Shown here one piece after another: positions 7,274-15,893 of a stretch of 64,000 nucleotides of DNA (position 1 is its first letter; the number at the start of each line of letters is the position of its first letter). A model generated the notes under the pieces. It had not been told where the DNA came from. It searched no databases and saw only the letters and a list, made by a program, of their open reading frames with translations. Location: assembly GCF_001752365.1 (NCBI RefSeq), contig NZ_MEIY01000001.1:2473652-2537651 (forward strand), in the 5' to 3' direction. The position numbers and the translations under genes were made by a program. This DNA is from Marinobacter sp. X15-166B (GTDB taxonomy: Bacteria; Pseudomonadota; Gammaproteobacteria; Pseudomonadales; Oleiphilaceae).

Positions 7274-9010
7274 ATGAGTTCTTCTGTGACGATAAAGAGG
7301 GGTTGGTCCGGGTTTGCCGATCGATTGTTCCCACGCCTGTCTGGTCCGGTAATTGCTGCGATATGTATCACGATCTTCTTGTTCGGGTTTTTGATCCTGC
7401 CGGTGGCCAAGGTGATTTACGTTGCCTTTCTTGATCCAGGCACCGGCGCATTCACGCTTCAAAACTTCGGGGACTTCTTTAGCTCTTCGCTGTTTCGCGA
7501 ATCCTTCTTTAACAGTTTCTACGCCTCCGCAATGTCGGTGGTTCTTGCGACCATCATTGCGCTGCCGCTCGCCTATATCACGACCCGCTTCGAATTCAGC
7601 GGTTCTACCGTAATCCAGAGTTTGGGCTTTATTCCGCTGATCATGCCGCCGTTCGTCGGCGCGGTGGCGATGCAGCTATTGTTCGGCCGAAATGGCACGA
7701 TCAACCTGCTGCTGGCAGATTACGGCATTAACATTCCGTTCATGGAGGGGCTGAACGGCGTGATTCTTGTGCAAAGCGTGCATTACTTCCCCTTCATTCT
7801 GATCAATCTCTCAACCAGCTTGCGCAACATAGATCGCTCCATGGAAGAGAGCGCCCAGAACCTTGGCGCCCATGGCTTCCGGCTGTTTCGGCGGGTGGTC
7901 TTTCCACTTGCCTCGCCGGGTTATTTGGCGGGTGCCGCCCTGGTGTTCATCAAGGTGTTTGATGATCTGGGCACGCCGCTGCTGCTCAACGTCAACAATA
8001 TGCTGGCCCCGCAAGCCTATCTGCGGATCACCTCCATTGGTATTTCGGATCCGATGGGCTATGTAATCAGTTTCATCCTTGTGGCCTTCTCCGTGTTTTC
8101 GCTCTGGGTCAGTTTTCTGTTCATGCGAGGCAAGGATTACACCACCACACAAAAGGGTGGCGGAGGCTTGGCACGCCGAAGTTTATCGCCTTCAGAAAAC
8201 CTGCTGGCGTACGCCATCGTGGGCTTGATTCTTCTGTTGGTGTTGTCACCGCACATCGCATTGTTGCTGCTTGCGTTTGGCACCATCTGGTCTTTTGCAC
8301 CGCTGCCAGACGGCTACACGATTCAAAACTTCGTCGACATGTTTAGTCAGTCCGGCGGCTACATCATGAATACGCTGATCTACGCTGGAGCGGCGGCATT
8401 CCTGGATATTATTCTGGGGACGGCCATTGCCTACATTGTCTTGCGCACCAAACTGGTGGGGCGACAGTGGCTGGACTATATGGCAACGGCAGCGCTTGCC
8501 ATTCCCGGGGTTGTGCTTGGCATCGGCTATCTCAGAACCTTCAATGACTTTGATGTGCCGTTGATCGGCAAACCACTGGCGTCCTGGTGGGTCATTATTG
8601 TGATTGCGCTCACTATTCGCCGGCTACCCTATGCGTTGCGTGCCTGTATGGCGGCACTGCAACAGATCAGTCTCAGTCTTGAAGAAGCGGCCGAGAGCCT
8701 GGGTGCCACCAAAGGGTCCACCATACGCAGGGTGGTGGTGCCGTTGATGTCGGGCGGTATTCTGGCCGGATTTGTCACCAGCTTTGCCACAGCCGCCGTT
8801 GAGCTGTCAGCGACGCTTATGCTGGTCAGTTCCGCCAACGACGCGCCACTGTCCTACGGCATCTATGTGTTCATGCAAACACCGTCCGGGCGCGGTACCG
8901 GTGCAGCCCTCGGCATTCTTGCCGTGGTGATTGTTGCGCTGGGTACACTCACTGCGCAGTTCATCATTGACAAAGAACGTAAAAATCGCAGCGGCAGCGA
9001 AGCTGCATAA
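7274..9010 (+). CDS. ABC importer inner-membrane permease, fused two-domain type (AfuB/FbpB family)
   Basis: A 578-residue permease formed of two tandem binding-protein-dependent transport domains, as in SfuB/FbpB/AfuB. Each half carries an EAA loop: EESAQNLGAHGFRLFRRVV in the first and EEAAESLGATKGSTIRRVV in the second, the sites that contact the ATPase. About 12 membrane helices are visible. The ATG at 7274 follows AAGGG at good spacing; an upstream in-frame ATG at 7223 lies inside the intercistronic hairpin and is not preferred. The gene lies between the binding-protein and ATPase genes of one operon. Confidence 0.92.
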   Translation: MSSSVTIKRGWSGFADRLFPRLSGPVIAAICITIFLFGFLILPVAKVIYVAFLDPGTGAFTLQNFGDFFSSSLFRESFFNSFYASAMSVVLATIIALPLAYITTRFEFSGSTVIQSLGFIPLIMPPFVGAVAMQLLFGRNGTINLLLADYGINIPFMEGLNGVILVQSVHYFPFILINLSTSLRNIDRSMEESAQNLGAHGFRLFRRVVFPLASPGYLAGAALVFIKVFDDLGTPLLLNVNNMLAPQAYLRITSIGISDPMGYVISFILVAFSVFSLWVSFLFMRGKDYTTTQKGGGGLARRSLSPSENLLAYAIVGLILLLVLSPHIALLLLAFGTIWSFAPLPDGYTIQNFVDMFSQSGGYIMNTLIYAGAAAFLDIILGTAIAYIVLRTKLVGRQWLDYMATAALAIPGVVLGIGYLRTFNDFDVPLIGKPLASWWVIIVIALTIRRLPYALRACMAALQQISLSLEEAAESLGATKGSTIRRVVVPLMSGGILAGFVTSFATAAVELSATLMLVSSANDAPLSYGIYVFMQTPSGRGTGAALGILAVVIVALGTLTAQFIIDKERKNRSGSEAA

Positions 9011-9019
9011 GGAATCGAC

Positions 9020-10138
9020 ATGAAACAATCAAAAAAACTGGGTATCGAGATTTCGGATGTCCACCTGTCGTTTGGCAAAACCAAAGTCCTTAAAGGCGTG
9101 AACCTGTCCATCGAGCCAGGTGAGTTTTTTGCGTTTCTTGGCCCGTCAGGGTCGGGGAAATCCACCCTGTTGCGGGCGATTGCCGGCTTTGGCCCGGCTC
9201 CGGTTGGGCGCATTGAAATCGGTGGGCGCGATATCACCAAGCTGCCCCCATGGGAACGGAACGTGGGCATGGTGTTCCAGAGCTATGCCCTGTGGCCCCA
9301 CCTGTCCGTCCGTGACAATGTGGCCTTTGGTCTGGTTGAGAAAAAGATGCCGAAAAAGCAGATCAACGAAAAAGTGGATGCGGCGCTGGAGTTGGTCGGG
9401 CTTCTGGATTTTCATGCACGGATGCCGTCGCAACTGTCCGGTGGCCAACAACAGCGGGTGGCTCTTGCCCGCACGGTAGCCATCGAACCGGACGTATTAT
9501 TGCTGGATGAACCCTTGTCGAACCTGGACGCCAATCTGCGCGTCCAAATGCGGCGGGAGATACTGCGTTTGCAACGCACGCTGGGGCTGACCACAATCTT
9601 CGTGACCCACGACCAGGAAGAGGCCAACACCACATCCGATCGCATGGCCCTGCTGGATCAGGGGATTGTCCAGCAGGTGGGCACTCCCCAGCACCTGTAC
9701 GATCATCCGGAAAACCTGTTTGTGGCGAAATTCCTAGGCACCGCCAACATCATTGCGGGAGAGGTGTCGGTCGAAAACGGTGCGCATATCATGACCCTGA
9801 AATCGGGCGAGAAAGTCAGTTTGCACGCCACGCAGCCGGGCCCGGGCAACCTGGTCCTGCGGCCGCAGAATATCAGCTTGTCGGAGCAGATTACACCGGG
9901 CATGATGGTTGGCAAGATCGCCCATCGCGAATTTTTGGGCGCCCAGGTGCGTTATCTGATTGACGCTGCCGGCACCCAGCTTGTGGTGGACCAGAGCCAC
10001 AGCGCCGACGGTAAACTGTTGCAGGACGGCTCTGAAATTGGTCTGGTGATCAACTCCAAATCCAGTGTGTTTCTGCATGACGCCGGTCCTGGCGGCATGA
10101 AACCTCGCCCCCGGGTCGGCGCGGCCGTTACCGGCTGA
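9020..10138 (+). CDS. ABC importer ATP-binding protein
   Basis: A 372-residue ATPase energising the importer. Walker A is GPSGSGKST (41-49), followed by a Q-loop in MVFQSYALWPHL, signature LSGGQQQRVALART, Walker B VLLLDEPLSNLDANL and H-loop FVTHDQEE. The last 130 residues form a TOBE-type regulatory domain (REFLGAQVRYLID). It starts 9 bases after the permease stop with AAGGA in front. It belongs to the FbpC/PotA-like class that often imports iron, polyamines, phosphonates or organophosphates, so the ATPase alone does not define the substrate. Confidence 0.93.
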   Translation: MKQSKKLGIEISDVHLSFGKTKVLKGVNLSIEPGEFFAFLGPSGSGKSTLLRAIAGFGPAPVGRIEIGGRDITKLPPWERNVGMVFQSYALWPHLSVRDNVAFGLVEKKMPKKQINEKVDAALELVGLLDFHARMPSQLSGGQQQRVALARTVAIEPDVLLLDEPLSNLDANLRVQMRREILRLQRTLGLTTIFVTHDQEEANTTSDRMALLDQGIVQQVGTPQHLYDHPENLFVAKFLGTANIIAGEVSVENGAHIMTLKSGEKVSLHATQPGPGNLVLRPQNISLSEQITPGMMVGKIAHREFLGAQVRYLIDAAGTQLVVDQSHSADGKLLQDGSEIGLVINSKSSVFLHDAGPGGMKPRPRVGAAVTG

Positions 10139-10250
10139 CTTGCCCGGTAACAGTTCCGCTTTTCGTCACTCCGTTGCTGGTGTGGCGAAGGAGCGAGGCT
10201 GGTTGAAGTCTGCGTAAACTTCTAAATGGTACAGGTGGGCATGAATGCGC

Positions 10251-10270
10251 GGCAGTCAATGACTGGCCCT
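10251..10270 (+). terminator. Possible weak terminator of the ABC importer operon
   Basis: The palindrome CAGTCAATGACTG (10253-10265) followed by GCCCTTCTTC. The core is the same as in the third tRNA-array terminator at 321-350, but the T-run is poor. It lies 110 bases after the ATPase gene and just before the convergent dipeptidase gene. Confidence 0.4.
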
Positions 10271-10344
10271 TCTTCATCCCCGGAAACTCGCGCTATAACC
10301 ACGTGTTGCAAACCTGGTGTTCAGAACAGCCAGCAGGCTGCACA

Positions 10345-11106
10345 CTAGCGCGATGCCGCGTGAGTGGTGAGCTGGTTCTGCCATAACTGATCGATGCCGG
10401 GCAGCGTGACGGCCCCGTAAGCGGCGGCATCAGCCCCCGAATGGTACGCCCAAAGCTGGTTGCCGTAATCGTAGTGCCACCATTCACTGGGCAAGTTGGT
10501 AAACCCCGCCTTGCTCATGGCGGAATACAGCAGGCGCCGGTTGTCCCGCGCCTGTTGCTCTTTAGGATCGCGGTTTTTGCGTTCCAGCGCGCAAGTCCAG
10601 GACAGGGGGCTTGCTTCGTCGAACAGGGTGCCCATATCAAGGAAGCGGCCATCCAGGTCGGCCAGAGTTACATCCACCGATCCGCCGGTAAGATGGGGAC
10701 TGGGTGCTCGGGGGTTTGCGCTGGGCGGTGATACCAGATTGCGGGCTTCCAGTTCGACCTGCTCATGGCTTAAATACGTGTTGGCCTGCCGGATGAGGTC
10801 GATCAGCGTATCAAACAAGTATTGTTGTACCGAGAAAGGTCGCCAGCCATCGAGCACCACCAGTTGGATGTCCTCCGGCAGCAGGCTCGCCGCATGCAAC
10901 AGCCGTTCAAATACTTGTGCGCGCACGTAGCACTCGGGGACGGCGTTAGCCACATTCATTTTATAATAGGCCGGATAAACGCCTACCTTTTTCGACACAC
11001 TGACCGGCACCAGGGGGTCGGAACTCTCGTGGATGGGCGTGGCCTGATATTTGTTCCAATCGGGCATCGGTCGTTCAGGTATCATTTTATTGTTAAAAAT
11101 ATTCAT
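10345..11106 (-). CDS. VanX/DdpX-type D-Ala-D-Ala dipeptidase (peptidase family M15D)
   Basis: A 253-residue zinc peptidase without an obvious signal peptide. The family features are visible: GWRPF with the transition-state Arg (89), the zinc motif SPHLTGGSVDVTL (His138, Asp145), and SEWWHYDYG with catalytic Glu208 and zinc ligand His211. Such enzymes split D-Ala-D-Ala and related D,D-dipeptides from peptidoglycan turnover; in E. coli the gene belongs to a dipeptide-import operon. Here it starts 3 bases after the stop of the TRAP large permease gene, so it is probably translated from the same message. No vanH/vanA partners are present, so a catabolic role is more likely than glycopeptide resistance. 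Confidence 0.85.
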   Translation of the reverse strand: MNIFNNKMIPERPMPDWNKYQATPIHESSDPLVPVSVSKKVGVYPAYYKMNVANAVPECYVRAQVFERLLHAASLLPEDIQLVVLDGWRPFSVQQYLFDTLIDLIRQANTYLSHEQVELEARNLVSPPSANPRAPSPHLTGGSVDVTLADLDGRFLDMGTLFDEASPLSWTCALERKNRDPKEQQARDNRRLLYSAMSKAGFTNLPSEWWHYDYGNQLWAYHSGADAAAYGAVTLPGIDQLWQNQLTTHAASR

Positions 11107-11109
11107 GAT

Positions 11110-12387
11110 TTATTGAAACAGTCTCGGAAGAAATAGCGTCAGGGACGGGAATAAAATAATGACCAGCAAGGCCATAAGCGCCACCAGCACAAACGGCCAG
11201 ATGGCTTTGAACATGACCGTAATATCCAGCTTGCTGACTGCGGCCGCGACAAAGACACAGGCACCCATGGGAGGGGTGATGAGCGCGATGGTGATGTTCA
11301 TGGTAATTACGATGCCCAGATGCACCGGGTCAATGCCGGCCTGCAGCGCAACCGGCAGAAACACCGGGGTAAGCAGCATCAGTGCAGACACTTCTTCCAT
11401 CAGCATGCCCACGCCAAAGGTAATCAGGCTCAGCAGCAACAGAATGGTTATCGGGTTGTCCACAAAGGGTTGTAAAAAGATGGCAAAGTGTTCCGGCACC
11501 TGGGCATAGGCGAGCAGCCAGCTGACCACGGCTGACGCGGCAATGATCAGGAAAATGGCGCCGGACAAGAGCGCGGTTTCTGCGACTGCCTGCCAGGCCG
11601 CCTTCAGGGTCAGATTGCGACTGATGAACCCGACCGCAAAGGCATAGGCCACAATCAAGGCACCCGATTCGGTGGGCGTTACAAAACCGAATACGATGCC
11701 GGCCACAATGATGAACGGAGCAATCAGCGCCGGCGACGCGTGAATAAAGGAAATCAGGATGCGTTGGATGCTGGCGCGTTCGTGCTGCGGCGCAATGTTG
11801 GCTTTACGCGCGTAGAACCAGTTCATGACCATGAACGCCAGCCCCAGGACCAGGCCGGGAACAACACCGGCCAGAAACAGGTCGCCCACGGACGTGTTGG
11901 TAAGCGAGGCGTACAGGATCATGAAAATACTTGGCGGTATGATGGGGCCTATCAGGGAGCTCCCCGCGGTCAGACCGGCTGCGTAGCTGGCCGCGTAGCC
12001 TTCTTTTTTCATTGGCGGCACAAGTAACGACCCCAGGGCCGAGGTGTCCGCGACCGCAGAGCCGTTAACGCCGGCAAAAAACACACTGGATACCACGTTG
12101 ACATAACCGAGGCCGCCCCGGAGGTGGCCGACGATCGAGTTGGCCAGACGGATAAGCTGAGGGGTCAGGCCCGAACCGTTCATCAGGTTCCCGGCCAGAA
12201 TAAACAGGGGAATGGCCATCAGTGAAAATACGTCAATGCCACTGAACACCTGCTGCGGAAGCATCCGGCTGAGCAGGCTGATGTCCACAAAGGTAAAACC
12301 AATAATGGCCGCGACAATTAAACAGATGAATAACGGCAGTCCCAGCAGGACGTTGGTTATGAAGGTGCCCAAAATCGCTAGTAGCAT
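11110..12387 (-). CDS. dctM: TRAP transporter large permease (DctM family)
   Basis: A 425-residue membrane protein with 12 or so hydrophobic helices and the DctM hallmarks GVNGSAVADTSALG, GSSLIGPIIPPS and ITPPMGACVFVAAAVS. It forms the transport channel of a sodium-driven tripartite carboxylate-type importer with DctQ and DctP. Its start overlaps the dctQ stop by 10 bases, implying translational coupling. The length is normal for the family. The substrate cannot be read from the sequence. Confidence 0.93.
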   Translation of the reverse strand: MLLAILGTFITNVLLGLPLFICLIVAAIIGFTFVDISLLSRMLPQQVFSGIDVFSLMAIPLFILAGNLMNGSGLTPQLIRLANSIVGHLRGGLGYVNVVSSVFFAGVNGSAVADTSALGSLLVPPMKKEGYAASYAAGLTAGSSLIGPIIPPSIFMILYASLTNTSVGDLFLAGVVPGLVLGLAFMVMNWFYARKANIAPQHERASIQRILISFIHASPALIAPFIIVAGIVFGFVTPTESGALIVAYAFAVGFISRNLTLKAAWQAVAETALLSGAIFLIIAASAVVSWLLAYAQVPEHFAIFLQPFVDNPITILLLLSLITFGVGMLMEEVSALMLLTPVFLPVALQAGIDPVHLGIVITMNITIALITPPMGACVFVAAAVSKLDITVMFKAIWPFVLVALMALLVIILFPSLTLFLPRLFQ

Positions 12388-12875
12388 GAGGGGTGCTCCA
12401 GGTCTTTATTGTTTTCATGGTAAAAAGGCCCCATCAATAAAGACGTCAAGGCGAGCAAGCCAAAGCCGATGGGCAGTGCCATCAGGGGAATGGCTTTACT
12501 GACACCAAGACCGATTGTGGTGAATTTGGCCACCGATAACGCGTATTGTGCGCTGATGTAACATACATAGCTGCTCAGAGTAGTAATGATGATCCAGTGG
12601 TAGATCAGGAGGGGTTTTCTGAGTTTGCCCTGCAGTTTGTTTTGCAACACGGTGACGCGCATGTGGGCATCTTTGAGATAGACCACGCCCATTACCAGCA
12701 TCACGCTGGCTATGATCAGGTAGCGTGATAATTCGTCCATCCAAAAGGGTGACTGGTTTAACAGATAGCGGGTCACGACGCCGTACAGAAGCACAGCGAC
12801 GTTGGCGCACAGCAACAGGGTCGCCACGGTCAGCAAAGCTGCGGCCAGACCGGACCTGATTTTTTTGATGTTCAT
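12378..12875 (-). CDS. dctQ: TRAP transporter small permease (DctQ family)
   Basis: A 165-residue protein with four membrane helices and the family motif RYLLNQSPFWMDELSRYLII, which carries the conserved WxxE. It partners DctM. I chose the ATG at 12875 because the family starts just before the first helix; the open frame extends to 12998 but the extra residues overlap dctP and look noncoding. A perfect hairpin separates it from dctP. Confidence 0.88.
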   Translation of the reverse strand: MNIKKIRSGLAAALLTVATLLLCANVAVLLYGVVTRYLLNQSPFWMDELSRYLIIASVMLVMGVVYLKDAHMRVTVLQNKLQGKLRKPLLIYHWIIITTLSSYVCYISAQYALSVAKFTTIGLGVSKAIPLMALPIGFGLLALTSLLMGPFYHENNKDLEHPSCY

Positions 12876-12888
12876 GGAGAGTCTCACA

Positions 12889-12910
12889 GGGGTGCTCGTT
12901 CGAGCACCCT
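12889..12910 (-). repeat. Intercistronic hairpin between dctP and dctQ
   Basis: GGGTGCTCG / CGAGCACCC, nine perfect pairs with a two-base loop (12890-12909) plus one G-T pair, and no T-run. It lies directly after the dctP stop. As at 7221-7248, it follows a binding-protein gene and probably sets a high ratio of binding protein to permease. Confidence 0.75.
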
Positions 12911-12921
12911 GGTTGATCCGG

Positions 12922-13935
12922 TTACCGCAGGGTCTCTGCATCCCGCAGAGCCATGTCGATCCACTTCTTGTCGATGGACTGCTCTTCCAGCCATTCAAGG
13001 TAAGACGGCTGGCCTATTTCTTTGAACTTGCGCAGGTCTTCTGCGGTGGGGCGGTATACTTCGACGCCATTATCAGCGAGGAACTGAATGCGTGATTCGA
13101 CCTGGTTTTGAACCGCTGTGCGATTGATCGCGTTGGCTTCGGCGGCAGCTTCTTCCAATGCGGTGCGATGCTGGGCGCTCAGATTGTTAAGCAGGCCGTC
13201 ATTGGCCACCAGAAACTGGTCGGAGTACTGAATGTTGGCCAGCGTCATGTATTGCTGTACTTCATGCAGACTGCCGAGAATGATGTACATCGGCGGGTTC
13301 ATCTGACCGTCAGCGACACCAGTGCGCAGGGCCAGGTAAACCTCAGTCCAGGGGATGGGTGTCCCGGACGCACCAAAGGCCTCGTAAAGCGCTACCTGGC
13401 TTCTGTCCATGGCCCGGAATCGAAGACCTTTGAAATCATCCGGAGTACGGATGGGGCGCTTGTTGTTGGTGAACGCCAGAAACCCCCCTTCTTCAACAAC
13501 CGTCATCAGGTGCGCACCGGTTTTTTCATGGAACGCCTTGCGTGCCGCTTGCCAGTACTCGCCCTCGTCGAAAAACGCGCGGGCGGTGTCAAAGCCGTCG
13601 AACAGGAAAGGTATGGAACTGACGAAGATCTCCGGGAACAGGGGAGAGATACCCCCGAAGGACGCAATGTTCAGACTCGGGGTGTTGATCACCTGCTCCA
13701 TGCGCTCCTGTTCTTCACCGAGCATGCTGTTTGGGTACAGCTTGATGGTCACTTCACCGCCGGTCTTCTCCTCCGTCAGTCGCTTCAGGTTAGTGGCGAA
13801 CAGATGGACTGCGTTTTTTTCGGCATCCGGAGCACCGTTATAGCTGAGGTTGATGGTAGCCGCCTGGAGGGCGCCGGCCAGCGCTGCGAGGCTGATACCG
13901 AGTGTCAGTGGCTTCAAAAAACGAAGGACTTTCAT
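12922..13935 (-). CDS. dctP: TRAP transporter periplasmic substrate-binding protein (DctP family)
   Basis: A 337-residue exported protein with a signal peptide (cleavage after LQA near residue 25). DctP features include PFLFDGFDTARAFF, the Arg of GLRFRAMDRSQVALYEAFG that normally salt-bridges a substrate carboxylate, PWTEVYLALRTGVADGQ and the C-terminal helical region. It captures an acidic substrate, typically an organic acid, for DctQM. The ribosome-binding site AAGGTGAT lies 6 bases before the ATG. First gene of the minus-strand operon dctP-dctQ-dctM-dipeptidase. Confidence 0.92.
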   Translation of the reverse strand: MKVLRFLKPLTLGISLAALAGALQAATINLSYNGAPDAEKNAVHLFATNLKRLTEEKTGGEVTIKLYPNSMLGEEQERMEQVINTPSLNIASFGGISPLFPEIFVSSIPFLFDGFDTARAFFDEGEYWQAARKAFHEKTGAHLMTVVEEGGFLAFTNNKRPIRTPDDFKGLRFRAMDRSQVALYEAFGASGTPIPWTEVYLALRTGVADGQMNPPMYIILGSLHEVQQYMTLANIQYSDQFLVANDGLLNNLSAQHRTALEEAAAEANAINRTAVQNQVESRIQFLADNGVEVYRPTAEDLRKFKEIGQPSYLEWLEEQSIDKKWIDMALRDAETLR

Positions 13936-14026
13936 ATTACTATCACCTTTTTTGTAGTTTTAGAATGCGCCCGTACTTTAGCTGTTGCGGTGTTGACATC
14001 GCAAGGCCTGTGCCGTTGCACTTAAG

Positions 14027-14959
14027 TCAACACCCGACCTCGTCAGCGTTGACCATCAGAAACGACATCGATTGCTTCAGGTGGTCCAGAAACGCCTGGG
14101 CTGCCAGCGTGAGTTCCCGGCCTTTGACGCAGAGCACACACACGCGTGCCTGCGACAGCGCAGAGTGGGCCATGGTCACCGTGCTGATCTTGCGGGCCCG
14201 GATTTCCCCGATGACCGTTAGCCGGGGCATAAACGTGATGCCCATACCGGAGGTGACGAAGTTCTTCACCACCGCCACGGAATTGGTTTTCAGGCGGGGC
14301 TCAAGGCGAACATGGCTGACCTCCTGCACCAGACTCACCAGACGGCCGATACCGGTGGAACTGTCAATGAGGGCCAGGGGGGTATTGACAATGTCGCTGA
14401 AGGTTAACGGGGTATCGGTGCGCGACAGCGGGTGGCCGTATGGGGTAATCAGATCCAGCGGATGGTGTTTCTCCACCAGGCAGTGCATCTTGGGGTTGCG
14501 GGCTGGTGCGTAAGTGACGGCAAAATCAATCTGATCGTCTTCCAGCATTTGCACTGCATCCTTGGCGCCGGCAATCTCCACGTCGATGTGAATGCCGGTG
14601 TAGGCCGTCAGGAAACTCTGTAGCGAGGAGGATATCAGGTCGCTGATGAAACCTTCACCGACCGCGATCCTGACGTCACCGGTGCGCAGGCCAATCAAAT
14701 CCTGAAGGCGGGAAAGTGTCGCAGCTTCGCTGGCCTTCATTTGTTTATAGTAACGCAGCAGCTCGGCTCCGGCGGGAGTAACAGGGTTGCTGGTGTTCAT
14801 CCGGTCCCACACAGCCATGCCGACCGTGTCTTCAAGTTGCGATATCTGGCGACTGATGGCGGATGGGTCAACATTCAGGCGGGCCGCTGCTTTACGGATA
14901 GAGCCAAAGCGCTTCACAGCGTTCAGATATTCCAGGGCACGTGGGTTGAATTGCTGCAT
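14027..14959 (-). CDS. LysR-family transcriptional regulator, probable regulator of the TRAP operon
   Basis: A 310-residue LysR protein. The N-terminal winged helix-turn-helix (residues 7-65) reads GSIRKAAARLNVDPSAISRQ, and the effector domain follows to about residue 290. It lies immediately upstream of dctP on the same strand, 91 bases away, so it could be co-transcribed with or control the TRAP genes. Its recognition sequence was not identified. Confidence 0.88.
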   Translation of the reverse strand: MQQFNPRALEYLNAVKRFGSIRKAAARLNVDPSAISRQISQLEDTVGMAVWDRMNTSNPVTPAGAELLRYYKQMKASEAATLSRLQDLIGLRTGDVRIAVGEGFISDLISSSLQSFLTAYTGIHIDVEIAGAKDAVQMLEDDQIDFAVTYAPARNPKMHCLVEKHHPLDLITPYGHPLSRTDTPLTFSDIVNTPLALIDSSTGIGRLVSLVQEVSHVRLEPRLKTNSVAVVKNFVTSGMGITFMPRLTVIGEIRARKISTVTMAHSALSQARVCVLCVKGRELTLAAQAFLDHLKQSMSFLMVNADEVGC

Positions 14960-15120
14960 TGGCGAAGTCCCGCAAGTAGGTTGTTGTTGGTCTGAAGAGC
15001 GTCCCCACTATTAACAGCGGCCTGCCAGTAAGTAAACGCACGGCCTGAAGATTACCTGGCAGATTGCGATTGGGCGAGGCGGGAGAGGCGACCGGGATGG
15101 AGTACGGGGAGGCTGTCAAA

Positions 15121-15151
15121 CAACAAAGCCCCGCTGGGCGGGGCTTTGTTG
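15121..15151. terminator. Bidirectional rho-independent terminator
   Basis: CAACAAAGCCCCGC / GCGGGGCTTTGTTG, a perfect 14-pair stem with a 3-base loop (TGG). T-rich tracts lie on both sides (TTGTTGTTT on the plus strand, TTGTTGTTTG on the minus strand). It ends the CoA-transferase operon, read on the minus strand. Confidence 0.93.
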
Positions 15152-15176
15152 TTTAGCCGAGGCGAACATCGGGCCG

Positions 15177-15839
15177 TCAGGCGGGGATGTTCATTTCCGG
15201 TACGTGGTCGGGGACCACCAGTTCGCCGGCGGTCTTGGCAACAATCTCGTCGACACTTACACCGGGGGCCCGTTCTTTCAGAACGAAGGCGCCGTTTTCG
15301 ATTTCCAGATACGCCAGGTCGGTCAGTATGCGTCTGATGCAGCCTGCACCGGTGAGGGGCAGGGTGCACTCTTGCAGCAGTTTTGACTCCCCCGACTTGG
15401 AGGCGTGGGTCATGGTGACGATGATGTTTTCTGCACCGGCTACCAGGTCCATGGCGCCGCCCATGCCCTTGACCAGCTTTCCGGGGATCATCCAGGAGGC
15501 GATGTTGCCGTTCACGTCCACCTCGAAGGCGCCCAGAACTGTGAGGTCAATATGACCACCGCGGATCATTGCAAAGGAATCGGCGGAGTCCATGATGGAC
15601 GCGCCCTTCAGAGCGGTGACCGTTTGTTTGCCCGCATTGATCATGTCGGCATCGATTTCATCTTCGGTGGGAAACTGGCCCATACCGAGCAAGCCGTTTT
15701 CGGATTGCAACATGACCTCGATATCGTCGGGGACGTAGTTTGCCACCAGGGTGGGAATGCCGATGCCCAGGTTTACGTAAAATCCGTCTTCCAGCTCTTG
15801 GGCGATGCGCTGTGCCATTTGTTCACGGGTGAGTGCCAT
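15177..15839 (-). CDS. scoB: 3-oxoacid CoA-transferase subunit B
   Basis: A 220-residue beta subunit of a class-I CoA-transferase (succinyl-CoA:3-ketoacid type). The catalytic glutamate lies in the SENG motif (QSENGLLGMG, Glu47), which forms the enzyme-CoA thioester. GIGIPTLVANYVP and MGGAMDLVAGA are also diagnostic. With subunit A it transfers CoA from succinyl-CoA to acetoacetate or a related 3-oxoacid, feeding thiolase. It lies 54 bases downstream of scoA in one operon and ends at a strong terminator. The adipate (PcaIJ) and acetoacetate (AtoDA) enzymes are close relatives; ScoAB is the best fit by residue pattern. Confidence 0.92.
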   Translation of the reverse strand: MALTREQMAQRIAQELEDGFYVNLGIGIPTLVANYVPDDIEVMLQSENGLLGMGQFPTEDEIDADMINAGKQTVTALKGASIMDSADSFAMIRGGHIDLTVLGAFEVDVNGNIASWMIPGKLVKGMGGAMDLVAGAENIIVTMTHASKSGESKLLQECTLPLTGAGCIRRILTDLAYLEIENGAFVLKERAPGVSVDEIVAKTAGELVVPDHVPEMNIPA

Positions 15840-15893
15840 TGTCCTTTCCTCTTATTCTGTATCGGTCGTCGGATAACTTGAAACGCCTGGCCA

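Noticed and set aside
5879..10138. Annotation of the ABC importer as an iron(III) transporter
   Set aside because: Family resemblance alone suggests iron, but paralogy with the PgtC-like sensor and the sigma-54 link argue for a phosphorylated organic substrate; I left the substrate open.
10345..11106. Vancomycin resistance gene vanX
   Set aside because: The enzyme family fits, but vanH and vanA ligase genes are absent and the host is Gram-negative, so a catabolic dipeptidase is more likely.
13108..14025. 305-codon plus-strand open frame opposite dctP
   Set aside because: The minus strand encodes a complete DctP with signal peptide; the plus frame has no motifs.
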